Below are positions 1-6,769 of a stretch of 11,966 nt of DNA, in pieces. The notes under the pieces are model-generated. The model saw only the letters and a program-made list of their open reading frames with translations. It ran no database searches and was not told the DNA's origin. Both the position numbers and the translations under genes were made by a program. The first letter of the stretch is position 1, and each line of letters opens with the position of its first letter. The stretch is from Thermoplasmata archaeon (GTDB taxonomy: Archaea; Thermoplasmatota; Thermoplasmata; SG8-5; JAGLSY01): positions 1 through 11,966 of the forward strand of contig JAGLSY010000065.1 in NCBI GenBank assembly GCA_023135545.1. The letters are read 5' to 3'.

Positions 1-2696
1 AGTTTTACATCTGCCATGGTTGTGAGCCCGGCAAGTAGAAGTCCCTTGCTGCCCAGTTCATCTGCCAGTTCGATCGTCTTTTCAAGGTACTCGCGTGCCT
101 TTTCCAGTTCTCCAAGCTCGAAGTACATGCACCCGATGTTTATCAGGGCCGGGCCGCTGACCGGAAGGTTCCCTAGACGGGCTTGCTGCATCTCCATTGC
201 CTTCAGATACTGGTCCAGAGCCGCCTGGTAATCGCCCTGGAAGTAATGCACGTTGCCGATATTGCTCATGGTGGAGGTCATCAGCCTGACATCGCCGATC
301 TTCTGGTATATCTCCAGGCTCTTGCCCAGGTTTTCAAGGGCCTGCCGGTATTCGCCCAGGTCTGTCAAAAGGATTCCCATGTTGTTGGACACCACGCTTA
401 TCGCACGCACATCCCCGAGTTTTTCAAAGATCTCCAGTCCCCTCTCGTAGTTCTCCAGACATCGGGGGTTGTCTCCCCTGTCGCCGTAGATGTTGCCGAT
501 ATTCGTGTATAGGGCCGCCTGTTCCCTCAGGATGCCCTGCTCCCGGGTTATCTCCAGGGCGCGCTCGTAGTATTCCAGGGCCCGGGAATAATCTCCCTTC
601 TGTCGATAGCCCTTGCCGATGAGAGACAGGCAGTGGGCCGTGTCCTGTTCCCGACTGCTGGCATTGTGAAATATATCCAGGGCCTCCTTGTTCAATTCTA
701 TGGATCTGTCGTACTGACCCATCTCTTTGTACACTTCTGAAAGAACATTGAGGTTTCTGCCCATCTCGGCCCCCTGGCCCCCCTTGATAAGCTCCATACC
801 CATCCCCAAATGCTCCATTGCCAGGTCATATTCTCCCTGAATGGTCAGCAGGGCCCCGATTTTCCTGTGAGCCCTGGCCTTATTCTCATTTTCCGAAGCC
901 AGTTCCTGGGCCTGGTTGTAGTTTGTTATCGCCACGTCGTAATCACCCAAAAGTGCCTGGAGGTTGCCCAGTCTTTCAGATATGTCTGACATCTGCCAGG
1001 CCTGCGAGCCAGTGGCTCCATGCTTCATTGCCTCCGATGCAATGTTGTAGAATGAAATCGCCTGCTCCGGGGCGAAGGAGCTTTCGGCCATCTCACCGGC
1101 CATGATTCCGTACTTTACTGTCTTGGAATTCTCTCTTGTCCTAGAGAAATGTCTTGCCAGCTCGTAGGCTACCATGTCCAGGTTTTCATCATAGGCCTTT
1201 TCATAATATTCTCCCAGGCTCCTGTGATAGGTTGTTTTCCACCTGGGTGCCACCTGATCATAGATGAAGGAGTGGAACAGACCGTGGGCGAATCCCGCAC
1301 CGCCGTCATCGATGGTTATAATCCCCGCCTCGACCAGGGTGTCCAGGGCGGTCTGCGGATCACCAAGGGTCCCGATGGTGCCGGCTTCAGAAATATTGAA
1401 GTTCCTTCCTATGCATGATGCGTATTCCGCCATTGCGACGGCGTCAGGGGGGAGCAGGTCCAGCCTGTGATGGACTATCTCCTCGATGCTGGACGGCATT
1501 GAATATTCATCACGGCTCAGAACATATTCTCCATCCACCACGGATACAGAGCCCTCTGCCACCATTTGCCTCAACAGTTCCTTCACAAAGAAGGGGTTGC
1601 CCTGGCATTCATCAATGAGATGCTCGGTGAAGGCGGAGGGGAATCTATTTGGGCTGAACTCTCGGGATACCATCTCGGATAGTGAGTCATCCGTCATCTT
1701 TCCTAGGACAATCTCCCTCAGCAAACCCTCTTGCCTCATGGCTTCAAGGGAAGTGTCAAAAATTTCCTCCTCGCCCTGCCTGGCAGCGCCAAATATAAGT
1801 ATCCTGCGGCCGCCCAGGTTCCTGGCAAGGTACTGAAGCACGAAGATCGAGGATTCATCGATCCAGTGAAGGTCCTCCAGCACAAGCAGCAGGGGTGACA
1901 ACTCCGATGCGGAGGAAAGCAGGCCGAGCACGTTGTCGGCGATCTTGAACCTCTCTGCCTCCAGCCTCACATCTTCCAGGCTTCTTTTTACGATAAATCT
2001 CACACTGGCCAGGTCTGTGATGGATTTTCGGATGGGGGCCACCTCTTCCATCATGCCGTCCCAGTTCTCAAGAAGCTTACCATGTTCGGTTTCGATGTCC
2101 TGAACCGTCCTGTTCAGTACCCGGGCCATGTCCGGATGCTCCTTGCCTTTCAGGACAGCGGTGATAAACAGGTCCCTGCCGTGCTCGATAAGTATTTTCA
2201 TATTCCCGTATTCAAGGCGGCCCAGGCCTGCCTCGGATGTTCCGGCGGCATCGAAGGAATCCCGAACAAAACTCTGAACCGCTGTGAGCATGCCGGCGAA
2301 TATGTCCGCATCGAGGTCATCACCTTCTGGAGAGGCTTTTGCCACCAGCAGTCCGGACTTGTCAATCACTAAGATCTGGGCAAATCCAACCTGCTCCAGC
2401 TCTTCAAACAATGGCCTGGTCGTAAGCGATTCCAGTGCTCTGGAGAACACCCGATAGGGCTGCATTATGTCCTGGACCGAAGTCCCCTTCAGCACCCTGA
2501 AACCGCCCTCCATGGCTCGCTTGGAGACCTCGCCGATAAACACGCTCTTGCCTATGCCGGGCTCGCCGGATACCAGAACGGTGCGCCCCTCACCGTTCAA
2601 CACGCGATCCAGATGCTCTTTCATGGACTGAAGTTCTTGCTCTCGCCCGAACAAACTTTTGCCCGATGTTGAAGTATCCATCTCATAGGCCAGCAT
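1..2696 (-). CDS. STAND/AAA-type signalling ATPase with TPR repeats (C-terminus outside window)
   Basis: An uninterrupted minus-strand frame runs from ATG at 2696 to the left edge: 898 codons, C-terminus missing. The N-terminus has the LFGREQEL lead-in typical of AAA_16/MalT-like NTPases, Walker A GEPGIGKS (residues 44-51) and Walker B LLLVLEDLHWIDESS (269-283), followed by a GNPFFVKELL segment and a winged-helix-like stretch (PSSIEEIVHHRLDLL). Residues ~104-230, between the Walker motifs, are an extra domain of roadblock/longin-like pattern (ILVIDKSGLLV, then GMLTAVQSFVRDSF, then ILIEHGRDLFITAVL). From ~residue 520 to the edge there are about nine or ten TPRs of ~40 residues (e.g. NIGNIYGDRGD, NMGILLTDLGEY). 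Such proteins are usually ligand- or partner-sensing regulators; the effector domain, if any, lies outside. No DNA-binding or kinase domain is visible. An alternative start is ATG 2681 (MDTSTSG). Function beyond signalling ATPase is unknown. Confidence 0.85.
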   Translation of the reverse strand, partial: MLAYEMDTSTSGKSLFGREQELQSMKEHLDRVLNGEGRTVLVSGEPGIGKSVFIGEVSKRAMEGGFRVLKGTSVQDIMQPYRVFSRALESLTTRPLFEELEQVGFAQILVIDKSGLLVAKASPEGDDLDADIFAGMLTAVQSFVRDSFDAAGTSEAGLGRLEYGNMKILIEHGRDLFITAVLKGKEHPDMARVLNRTVQDIETEHGKLLENWDGMMEEVAPIRKSITDLASVRFIVKRSLEDVRLEAERFKIADNVLGLLSSASELSPLLLVLEDLHWIDESSIFVLQYLARNLGGRRILIFGAARQGEEEIFDTSLEAMRQEGLLREIVLGKMTDDSLSEMVSREFSPNRFPSAFTEHLIDECQGNPFFVKELLRQMVAEGSVSVVDGEYVLSRDEYSMPSSIEEIVHHRLDLLPPDAVAMAEYASCIGRNFNISEAGTIGTLGDPQTALDTLVEAGIITIDDGGAGFAHGLFHSFIYDQVAPRWKTTYHRSLGEYYEKAYDENLDMVAYELARHFSRTRENSKTVKYGIMAGEMAESSFAPEQAISFYNIASEAMKHGATGSQAWQMSDISERLGNLQALLGDYDVAITNYNQAQELASENENKARAHRKIGALLTIQGEYDLAMEHLGMGMELIKGGQGAEMGRNLNVLSEVYKEMGQYDRSIELNKEALDIFHNASSREQDTAHCLSLIGKGYRQKGDYSRALEYYERALEITREQGILREQAALYTNIGNIYGDRGDNPRCLENYERGLEIFEKLGDVRAISVVSNNMGILLTDLGEYRQALENLGKSLEIYQKIGDVRLMTSTMSNIGNVHYFQGDYQAALDQYLKAMEMQQARLGNLPVSGPALINIGCMYFELGELEKAREYLEKTIELADELGSKGLLLAGLTTMADVK

Positions 2697-2718
2697 TATA
2701 TTGTGTATTAATTTACAG

Positions 2719-2730
2719 ATAATTAAAAGT
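2719..2730 (-). promoter_or_regulatory. TATA-like box for the TPR ATPase gene
   Basis: Read on the minus strand this is ACTTTTAATTAT. It is centred about 28 nt upstream of the ATG at 2696, the spacing expected for an archaeal TATA box driving a leaderless or nearly leaderless transcript. A purine-rich stretch (GCGAAAGAATA) lies just upstream where a BRE would sit. No Shine-Dalgarno sequence precedes the ATG, which fits leaderless translation. Assigned by eye. Confidence 0.4.
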
Positions 2731-2788
2731 ATTCTTTCGCGGGATATGTAATTATTCTAAACGCCAAGGCTACCTTTCAGTGGTAATG

Positions 2789-2795
2789 TTTATTA
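2789..2795 (+). promoter_or_regulatory. Possible TATA-like box for the ABC exporter operon
   Basis: TTTATTA lies in the AT-rich divergent intergenic region, roughly 22 to 34 nt upstream of the two best start codons (2813, 2825) of the ABC ATPase. A second AT-rich candidate (TGTAATTATTC, about 2746-2756) would fit the weaker upstream starts at 2780/2786. I cannot decide between them. Confidence 0.3.
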
Positions 2796-2812
2796 GCCTG
2801 GTTAGGGATGAT

Positions 2813-3550
2813 ATGGCCGTTACAATGCTGGAAATTATCCACCTCACAAAGGTTTTCGGGACCGTGAAGGCTGTCGACAACCTGAGTTTCAAAGTTGAAA
2901 AGGGCGAGATATACGGCCTGCTGGGCACCAACGGAGCCGGAAAGACAACAACCATGAAGATACTGGCCTGCCTTTTGAAACCGACATCGGGCAGAGCGCT
3001 GGTCAATGGGGCTGATGTGGTGGAAAAACCCCTGGAGGTCAAGAGCCAGATCGGTTATCTGCCAGAGATGCCATCCCTCTTCGAAAAACTGACTGGCCGG
3101 GAGTTTCTTTTCATGCTTGGAACCCTCAGGAAGATGCCCGAGGAACTTTTGGACCGGCGGGTTGGAAAATTCGCAGATGTTCTGGAGCTAGACGAGGCGC
3201 TGGACATGGAACTCGGGATTTACTCCAAGGGCATGAGGCAGAGAATTTCCTTTGCTTCCGCAATTCTTCATGAACCACCCATACTTATTCTGGACGAGCC
3301 CACCTCCGGCCTGGACCCACGATTTGCCAGGCTTGTGAAAAAGTGGATAAAGGATTACGTCGGCAACGGCAACCTGGTTCTGATGAGCACCCACGTTACC
3401 GAGATTGCCGAAAGCCTCTGCCACAGGGTGGCGATAATCCACGACGGAAAGATAGTCGGCGAGGGTACGCCGTCCCAGTTATCCGAGGCTGCTGGCATGG
3501 GGAATCTGGAGGACACTTTTGTAAAACTGGTTGATGCCGGGAGAGGCTGA
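2813..3550 (+). CDS. ABC-2 type exporter, ATP-binding subunit
   Basis: A 245-residue nucleotide-binding subunit that would power the membrane protein encoded directly downstream. From M1 at 2813: an A-loop-type aromatic at F15, Walker A GTNGAGKTT (38-46), a Q-loop region reading IGYLPE in place of the usual glutamine (common in drug/ABC-2 exporter ATPases), signature YSKGMRQR in place of LSGGQ, Walker B ILILDEP, D-loop SGLDP and switch histidine in STHVTEIAE. The absence of a periplasmic binding protein gene and the signature type point to export. Start choice is uncertain: GTG 2780, ATG 2786, ATG 2813 and ATG 2825 are in frame. I prefer 2813, which gives MAVTMLEIIHLTKVF and has AGGGATG close upstream; 2825 is equally consistent with family N-termini. 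Substrate unknown. Confidence 0.9.
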   Translation: MAVTMLEIIHLTKVFGTVKAVDNLSFKVEKGEIYGLLGTNGAGKTTTMKILACLLKPTSGRALVNGADVVEKPLEVKSQIGYLPEMPSLFEKLTGREFLFMLGTLRKMPEELLDRRVGKFADVLELDEALDMELGIYSKGMRQRISFASAILHEPPILILDEPTSGLDPRFARLVKKWIKDYVGNGNLVLMSTHVTEIAESLCHRVAIIHDGKIVGEGTPSQLSEAAGMGNLEDTFVKLVDAGRG

Positions 3551-3554
3551 ACGC

Positions 3555-5057
3555 ATGGCAGGTCCGATCTTCGAGATTTATGCCACTAATGTTCTGGCTG
3601 GCTACCGCAACATGAAAAAGCGGCTGGGCAGCCACATCCTGTACACGGCCTGGTCCATATTGCTTATGCTCATGGTCTTTGGAGCGCTCACATGGCTCAT
3701 CGCATTTGTAATAAACAACAGCCAGGAAGTTTCCTTCCCCATGGAGGTCAGTGATATTATTTTCCTCTATTTCATGGCCTTGCTCGGCAAATCACTTCTG
3801 GACTCCTACCATCTTCTAATCGAGCGGCCGGCCTCCGCCTTTTACCTCATACAGCCCATGGCCAATTGGAAAATAGTCGTTGGCATATTGATATCCATAA
3901 TCGCCTTCAATCTCCTGTTGCTCTGCATGGGACTAGGTCTTATCACGATGTTCACCCTCATCCATCCGGCATTCTATTTTGTAATTCCTCCCTACCTGGT
4001 TATAGACTTGATACTGCTCACTCTCATCGCATCGACCACCGGACTGGCTTACGGGATATTGAGCGGCCTCGGAACCTGGCGCAGGAAGATGGCGGGCTCC
4101 TTCCTCTACAGCCCCATGATCTCCCTTGTCTGGCTCTTTTTGCTGCAGTTGAGAATGGGGGGATGGGAGTTAACGGAGGCCCTGGCTCTACTCTTTGCCG
4201 CATCCTTGATCTGCATTCCCCTCTCTTCCCATTTCATCCTTGAATCCTGGAACACCATGACATCTTCCAAGTCAAGGTCCCATCTGCTTAAAAGAGATTT
4301 CAGGTCCGGGCCTGTTTCATCCCTTGTGAAAAGAAGGTTTGGCACTGTAATAATGGCCGTCTATGACAAGGAGGTCCGCACCCTTCTGCGCCGCAGGGAA
4401 GGAATAGGAAACGCCATCACGCTCATCGGCTTCCTTGTATTCGCATTCTATTTTTACCGGCAGCTGGAGGGGTATCTTGAACTGCCCGGCTTCGCCCAGG
4501 ACCTCTTGCCCATCGTGATAGTCGGTCTTTCTCTGTTTCTGGCAGTCGTGCTTCTGGGGCTCGTGCCCGCCTTGGGCGTGGTCAGCAAGGACGGAAAGAG
4601 TTCCTGGATATTCAGGTCCGTTCCGGCAACCGGCAAGGAGATAATCACGGGCAAAGCACTATCAATACTCCTCATGCTGCCCTTCGTGATTATACTCGTT
4701 GCCATCCCTGTACCCCTTCTCACTGGCCTCTCCTTCACGAGTTTTGTCTTCTCGGTCCTCGGGGCGATCTCCATGTATGTTATAGCCACCGGCCTGGGCA
4801 TCTGGCACGGCACAAAATATCCGAATTACAATGAGTCCTCCGGAAACGCACCCGATGTTATGACAATGTACACGATGATGCTCCTGTGCTTATTCCTATT
4901 CGCCTTCATGCTCATCCCCCCGATCGCGATTGCCTTTTCGGACAAGATTCTGGGCCTCCTGGCCCTCCTTTTCTCGGTGGATATCTCCTTCCTGATTCTG
5001 GTCCTGGGCATAAAGAGTGCTGCCAGATCCTATGAGAAACAGGACCTCGCAGTGTAA
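3555..5057 (+). CDS. ABC-2 type exporter, 12-TM permease subunit
   Basis: A 500-residue integral membrane protein, translationally linked to the ATPase: its ATG follows the ATPase stop by 4 nt, and GGGAGAGG at 3539-3546 is a good ribosome binding site 8 nt before it. About twelve hydrophobic segments are visible in two groups of six (roughly residues 28-53, 67-90, 108-135, 140-172, 183-201, 208-232; then 284-302, 314-340, 363-390, 392-418, 432-459, 463-488). A basic loop (~233-283) between them contains DKEVRTLLRRREG, like the KDLRxLLRD-type coupling segment of ABC-2 permeases. The N-terminus (ATNVLAGYRNMKKRLGSH) has a similar amphipathic-basic start, so the protein looks like two fused six-TM halves. 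The hydrophobicity supports the role clearly; the exported substrate cannot be told. An upstream in-frame TTG/ATG at 3531/3534 would overlap the ATPase and lacks a better RBS. Confidence 0.85.
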   Translation: MAGPIFEIYATNVLAGYRNMKKRLGSHILYTAWSILLMLMVFGALTWLIAFVINNSQEVSFPMEVSDIIFLYFMALLGKSLLDSYHLLIERPASAFYLIQPMANWKIVVGILISIIAFNLLLLCMGLGLITMFTLIHPAFYFVIPPYLVIDLILLTLIASTTGLAYGILSGLGTWRRKMAGSFLYSPMISLVWLFLLQLRMGGWELTEALALLFAASLICIPLSSHFILESWNTMTSSKSRSHLLKRDFRSGPVSSLVKRRFGTVIMAVYDKEVRTLLRRREGIGNAITLIGFLVFAFYFYRQLEGYLELPGFAQDLLPIVIVGLSLFLAVVLLGLVPALGVVSKDGKSSWIFRSVPATGKEIITGKALSILLMLPFVIILVAIPVPLLTGLSFTSFVFSVLGAISMYVIATGLGIWHGTKYPNYNESSGNAPDVMTMYTMMLLCLFLFAFMLIPPIAIAFSDKILGLLALLFSVDISFLILVLGIKSAARSYEKQDLAV

Positions 5058-5070
5058 ACATACATACCTA

Positions 5071-5096
5071 AAGGGCTGAGCATTCTCTGCCTTTTT
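5071..5096 (+). terminator. Intrinsic-type terminator after the ABC exporter operon
   Basis: GGCTGAG (5074-5080) pairs with CTCTGCC (5085-5091) with one T·T mismatch around a CATT loop. The stem can be extended by G·U and two A-U pairs (5071-5073 with 5092-5094), and the T5 run at 5092-5096 follows at once. It begins 14 nt after the permease stop codon and precedes the next promoter, so termination here separates the two operons. Archaeal termination usually relies on the T-run alone; the hairpin may be an RNA 3'-end stabiliser. Confidence 0.5.
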
Positions 5097-5114
5097 GCAG
5101 TAAGTTGGAAAAAC

Positions 5115-5122
5115 CTTATATG
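5115..5122 (+). promoter_or_regulatory. TATA box of the ether-lipid operon
   Basis: CTTATATG, preceded by a purine-rich BRE-like GGAAAAAC, is centred about 25 nt before the ATG at 5143. No Shine-Dalgarno motif lies in the intervening sequence (the only candidate is a pyrimidine-rich CCTCC on the wrong strand), so a leaderless mRNA beginning at or next to the ATG is likely. Confidence 0.5.
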
Positions 5123-5142
5123 TTAAAAGCAATCCTCCAACG

Positions 5143-5979
5143 ATGAAGGTATGGATAAAAATACTGAGGCCAGGCAATTGCGTCATGGGCATAATTGCTA
5201 TTTATACATCAGTTATTATATTAAATAATGAATTAAATATGTTCGATCTGGAGTACTGGCCCATCATTTTTGGATTCTTGGCGGTATTCTTTTTTACCGG
5301 GGCCGGAAATGCCCTGAACGACTATCTGGACAGGGATATCGACAGGCTGAATCATCCCAGAAGACCCATTCCTTCCGGAAAGGTCAAGCCCGGGCATGTA
5401 AAAATACTGGCTGGTACGCTTTTTAGCCTGGCGGTCGTGCTTGGGGCTCTTATCAATCTCTATGCCTTTTTGATAGTCCTGATTAACCTGGCCGTGATGC
5501 TGGCATACGAGTTCAGAACAAAGAATGTGGGTTTATTGGGGAACCTGAGCATAAGCTGGCTCACCGCTTCGATATTTCTTTTCGGGGCAATGACAACCCA
5601 TAGCGGTTTGCTGGACGAGCTCACACCCATCTGGCTCCTTTTTATCCTGGCCTTCTTTGCCACTCTGGGCCGCGAGGTGATAAAGGACATTCAGGACGTG
5701 AAAGGAGACATGGGGAGGAAAACCCTGCCCAAGCGCATCGGCATAAGGAAAAGCAGGTATGTGGCATCCGGCGCGTTGCTAGCCGCCGTGTTGATAAGCC
5801 CCATCCCATACATGATTGAAACCTTCTCCCATTCATACCTTATTCTCATACTGGCCGCTGACATAACCTTCTTATATTCCGGATATATTCTCCGGAAAAG
5901 CCCCGGGAAAGCTTCGGCTTGCGCAAAAACTGCAATGCTCATTTCACTACTGGCTTTCATTGCGGGAGGTATGATATGA
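5143..5979 (+). CDS. Digeranylgeranylglyceryl phosphate synthase (UbiA-family prenyltransferase)
   Basis: A 278-residue UbiA-superfamily membrane prenyltransferase. It most likely transfers a second geranylgeranyl group from GGPP to geranylgeranylglyceryl phosphate, forming the second ether bond of archaeal lipids. The first Mg-diphosphate motif is NDYLDRDID (N59, D60, D63, D67) followed by the conserved basic RRPIPSG loop (73-79). The second is KDIQDVKGD (D182, D185, D189) followed by RKTLP. About eight or nine hydrophobic helices are visible, including residues 14-28, 40-58, 86-104, 106-122, 136-152 and 162-176. Length matches the family. The assignment within UbiA (rather than menaquinone or chlorophyll branches) rests on the overlapping downstream gene for the preceding enzyme of the pathway. 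Its stop overlaps the start of that gene, so the two are co-translated. Confidence 0.88.
   Translation: MKVWIKILRPGNCVMGIIAIYTSVIILNNELNMFDLEYWPIIFGFLAVFFFTGAGNALNDYLDRDIDRLNHPRRPIPSGKVKPGHVKILAGTLFSLAVVLGALINLYAFLIVLINLAVMLAYEFRTKNVGLLGNLSISWLTASIFLFGAMTTHSGLLDELTPIWLLFILAFFATLGREVIKDIQDVKGDMGRKTLPKRIGIRKSRYVASGALLAAVLISPIPYMIETFSHSYLILILAADITFLYSGYILRKSPGKASACAKTAMLISLLAFIAGGMI
5964..5970 (+). promoter_or_regulatory. Strong Shine-Dalgarno that sets the GGGP synthase start
   Basis: GGGAGGT lies inside the end of the upstream prenyltransferase gene, 5 nt before ATG 5976 and 8 nt before ATG 5979. It argues for these starts rather than the in-frame TTG at 5919. It also shows that internal operon genes here use Shine-Dalgarno initiation while the first genes appear leaderless. 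Confidence 0.7.
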
Positions 5980-6710
5980 TGAATGTATGGGAGCACATAA
6001 CCGAGCAACTGAGAATCAAGAAACTGCACATGACACTGATCGACCCGGATGAGCAGAGTGCCAGCGATGCGGCCAGAGTTGCCAAGATCTCAGAGGAACT
6101 GGGCACGGATGCCATCATGATAGGCGGCTCGACAGGGATATCCCAGGAACTTCTGGATGAAACGGTCATCAGGATAAAGGAGTCCGTTTCCATACCAGTA
6201 ATTCTCTTCCCGACGACGGCCAGCGCCGTAAGTCGACATGCCGATGCCATATACTTCATGAGCCTCCTGAACTCGAAGAATCCGAAATTTATAATTGGCG
6301 AGCAGCAGCGGGCTTCGGTTTTCATTGGGAAGATGGGGCTGGAAACGATATCCATGGGCTACATTGTAATTGAACCAGGCATGAAGGTCGGAGAGATCGG
6401 AGAGGTAGACCTAATCAAGAGGAATGATGTCGGGCGGGTGATGGGTTATGCCAAGGCCGCCGAGATACTGGGCATGAAGCTGATTTACCTGGAGGCTGGT
6501 TCCGGTGCGCCGGAACCAGTGCCATCACACATAATCAAGGCTGCCAAGGAAGGACTGGCCGTGCCCCTCATCGTGGGAGGAGGCATACGTGACCCTGACA
6601 CAGCAAAGGCGGTGGTCGATGCCGGAGCGGACATAATAATCACAGGAACCCTGGTGGAGGTCGACGGGTGGGAAAAGAACCTGTCTGAGTTGATATCCAA
6701 AATTAACTAA
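5976..6710 (+). CDS. Geranylgeranylglyceryl phosphate synthase (GGGPS/PcrB family)
   Basis: A 244-residue TIM-barrel prenyltransferase joining GGPP to sn-glycerol-1-phosphate, the first committed step of archaeal ether-lipid synthesis. Family motifs appear in order: LIDPDE (21-26, acidic residue for Mg/diphosphate), GGSTGIS (50-56), ILFPTT (76-81), AIYFMSLLNS (91-100), PKFIIGEQ (103-110), IEPGMKVGEIG (132-142), YLEAGSGAPEPV (171-182), VGGGIRDP (200-207) and ADIIITGT (218-225). The last three make up the glycerol-phosphate binding site in this family. The start ATGATG at 5976/5979 overlaps the TGA of the prenyltransferase (5977-5979) and has a strong SD; the longer frame from TTG 5919 adds an unrelated N-terminus translated out of the upstream gene. 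Length and motifs are those of an intact enzyme. Product and neighbour's substrate match, so this is a dedicated two-enzyme operon. Confidence 0.95.
   Translation: MMNVWEHITEQLRIKKLHMTLIDPDEQSASDAARVAKISEELGTDAIMIGGSTGISQELLDETVIRIKESVSIPVILFPTTASAVSRHADAIYFMSLLNSKNPKFIIGEQQRASVFIGKMGLETISMGYIVIEPGMKVGEIGEVDLIKRNDVGRVMGYAKAAEILGMKLIYLEAGSGAPEPVPSHIIKAAKEGLAVPLIVGGGIRDPDTAKAVVDAGADIIITGTLVEVDGWEKNLSELISKIN
6496..6519 (+). repeat. Perfect 10-bp inverted repeat inside the GGGPS gene
   Basis: CTGGTTCCGG (6496-6505) and CCGGAACCAG (6510-6519) are exact reverse complements around a TGCG loop. They lie over codons for the conserved AGSGAPEPV motif. Part of the symmetry is imposed by the protein (Gly-Ser-Gly-Ala-Pro-Glu-Pro), so a regulatory role is not required. 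Confidence 0.7.
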
Positions 6711-6723
6711 TTCTAACACTACA

Positions 6724-6729
6724 TTTTTT
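6724..6729 (+). terminator. T-run, possible archaeal terminator after the ether-lipid operon
   Basis: A run of six Ts starts 13 nt after the GGGPS stop codon. Archaeal RNA polymerase often stops at such T-runs without a hairpin. It sits just before the promoter of the next gene; no stem-loop is seen with it. Confidence 0.3.
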
Positions 6730-6739
6730 AACCAGATGC

Positions 6740-6745
6740 TATATA
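6740..6745 (+). promoter_or_regulatory. TATA box of the IleRS-like gene
   Basis: TATATA in the context GCTATATACC is centred about 27 nt before the TTG start at 6770, the standard archaeal distance for a leaderless mRNA. A GGGGT at 6758-6762 could instead act as a weak Shine-Dalgarno. Either way it supports TTG 6770 as the start and an independent transcript for this gene. Confidence 0.5.
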
Positions 6746-6769
6746 CCAATACGGCTAGGGGTAATATAT

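Noticed and set aside
2082..2372. Plus-strand open frames within 1-2690
   Set aside because: They are antisense to a continuous minus-strand ATPase/TPR gene with clear Walker motifs and repeats, and have no family-like content.
3531..3554. Upstream TTG/ATG start for the ABC permease
   Set aside because: It would overlap the ATPase gene without a better ribosome site; ATG 3555 has GGGAGAGG at ideal spacing and avoids the overlap.
5919..5975. Longer N-terminus for GGGP synthase from TTG 5919
   Set aside because: The added residues are an out-of-frame reading of the upstream prenyltransferase end, while a strong SD and normal family length support ATG 5976/5979.
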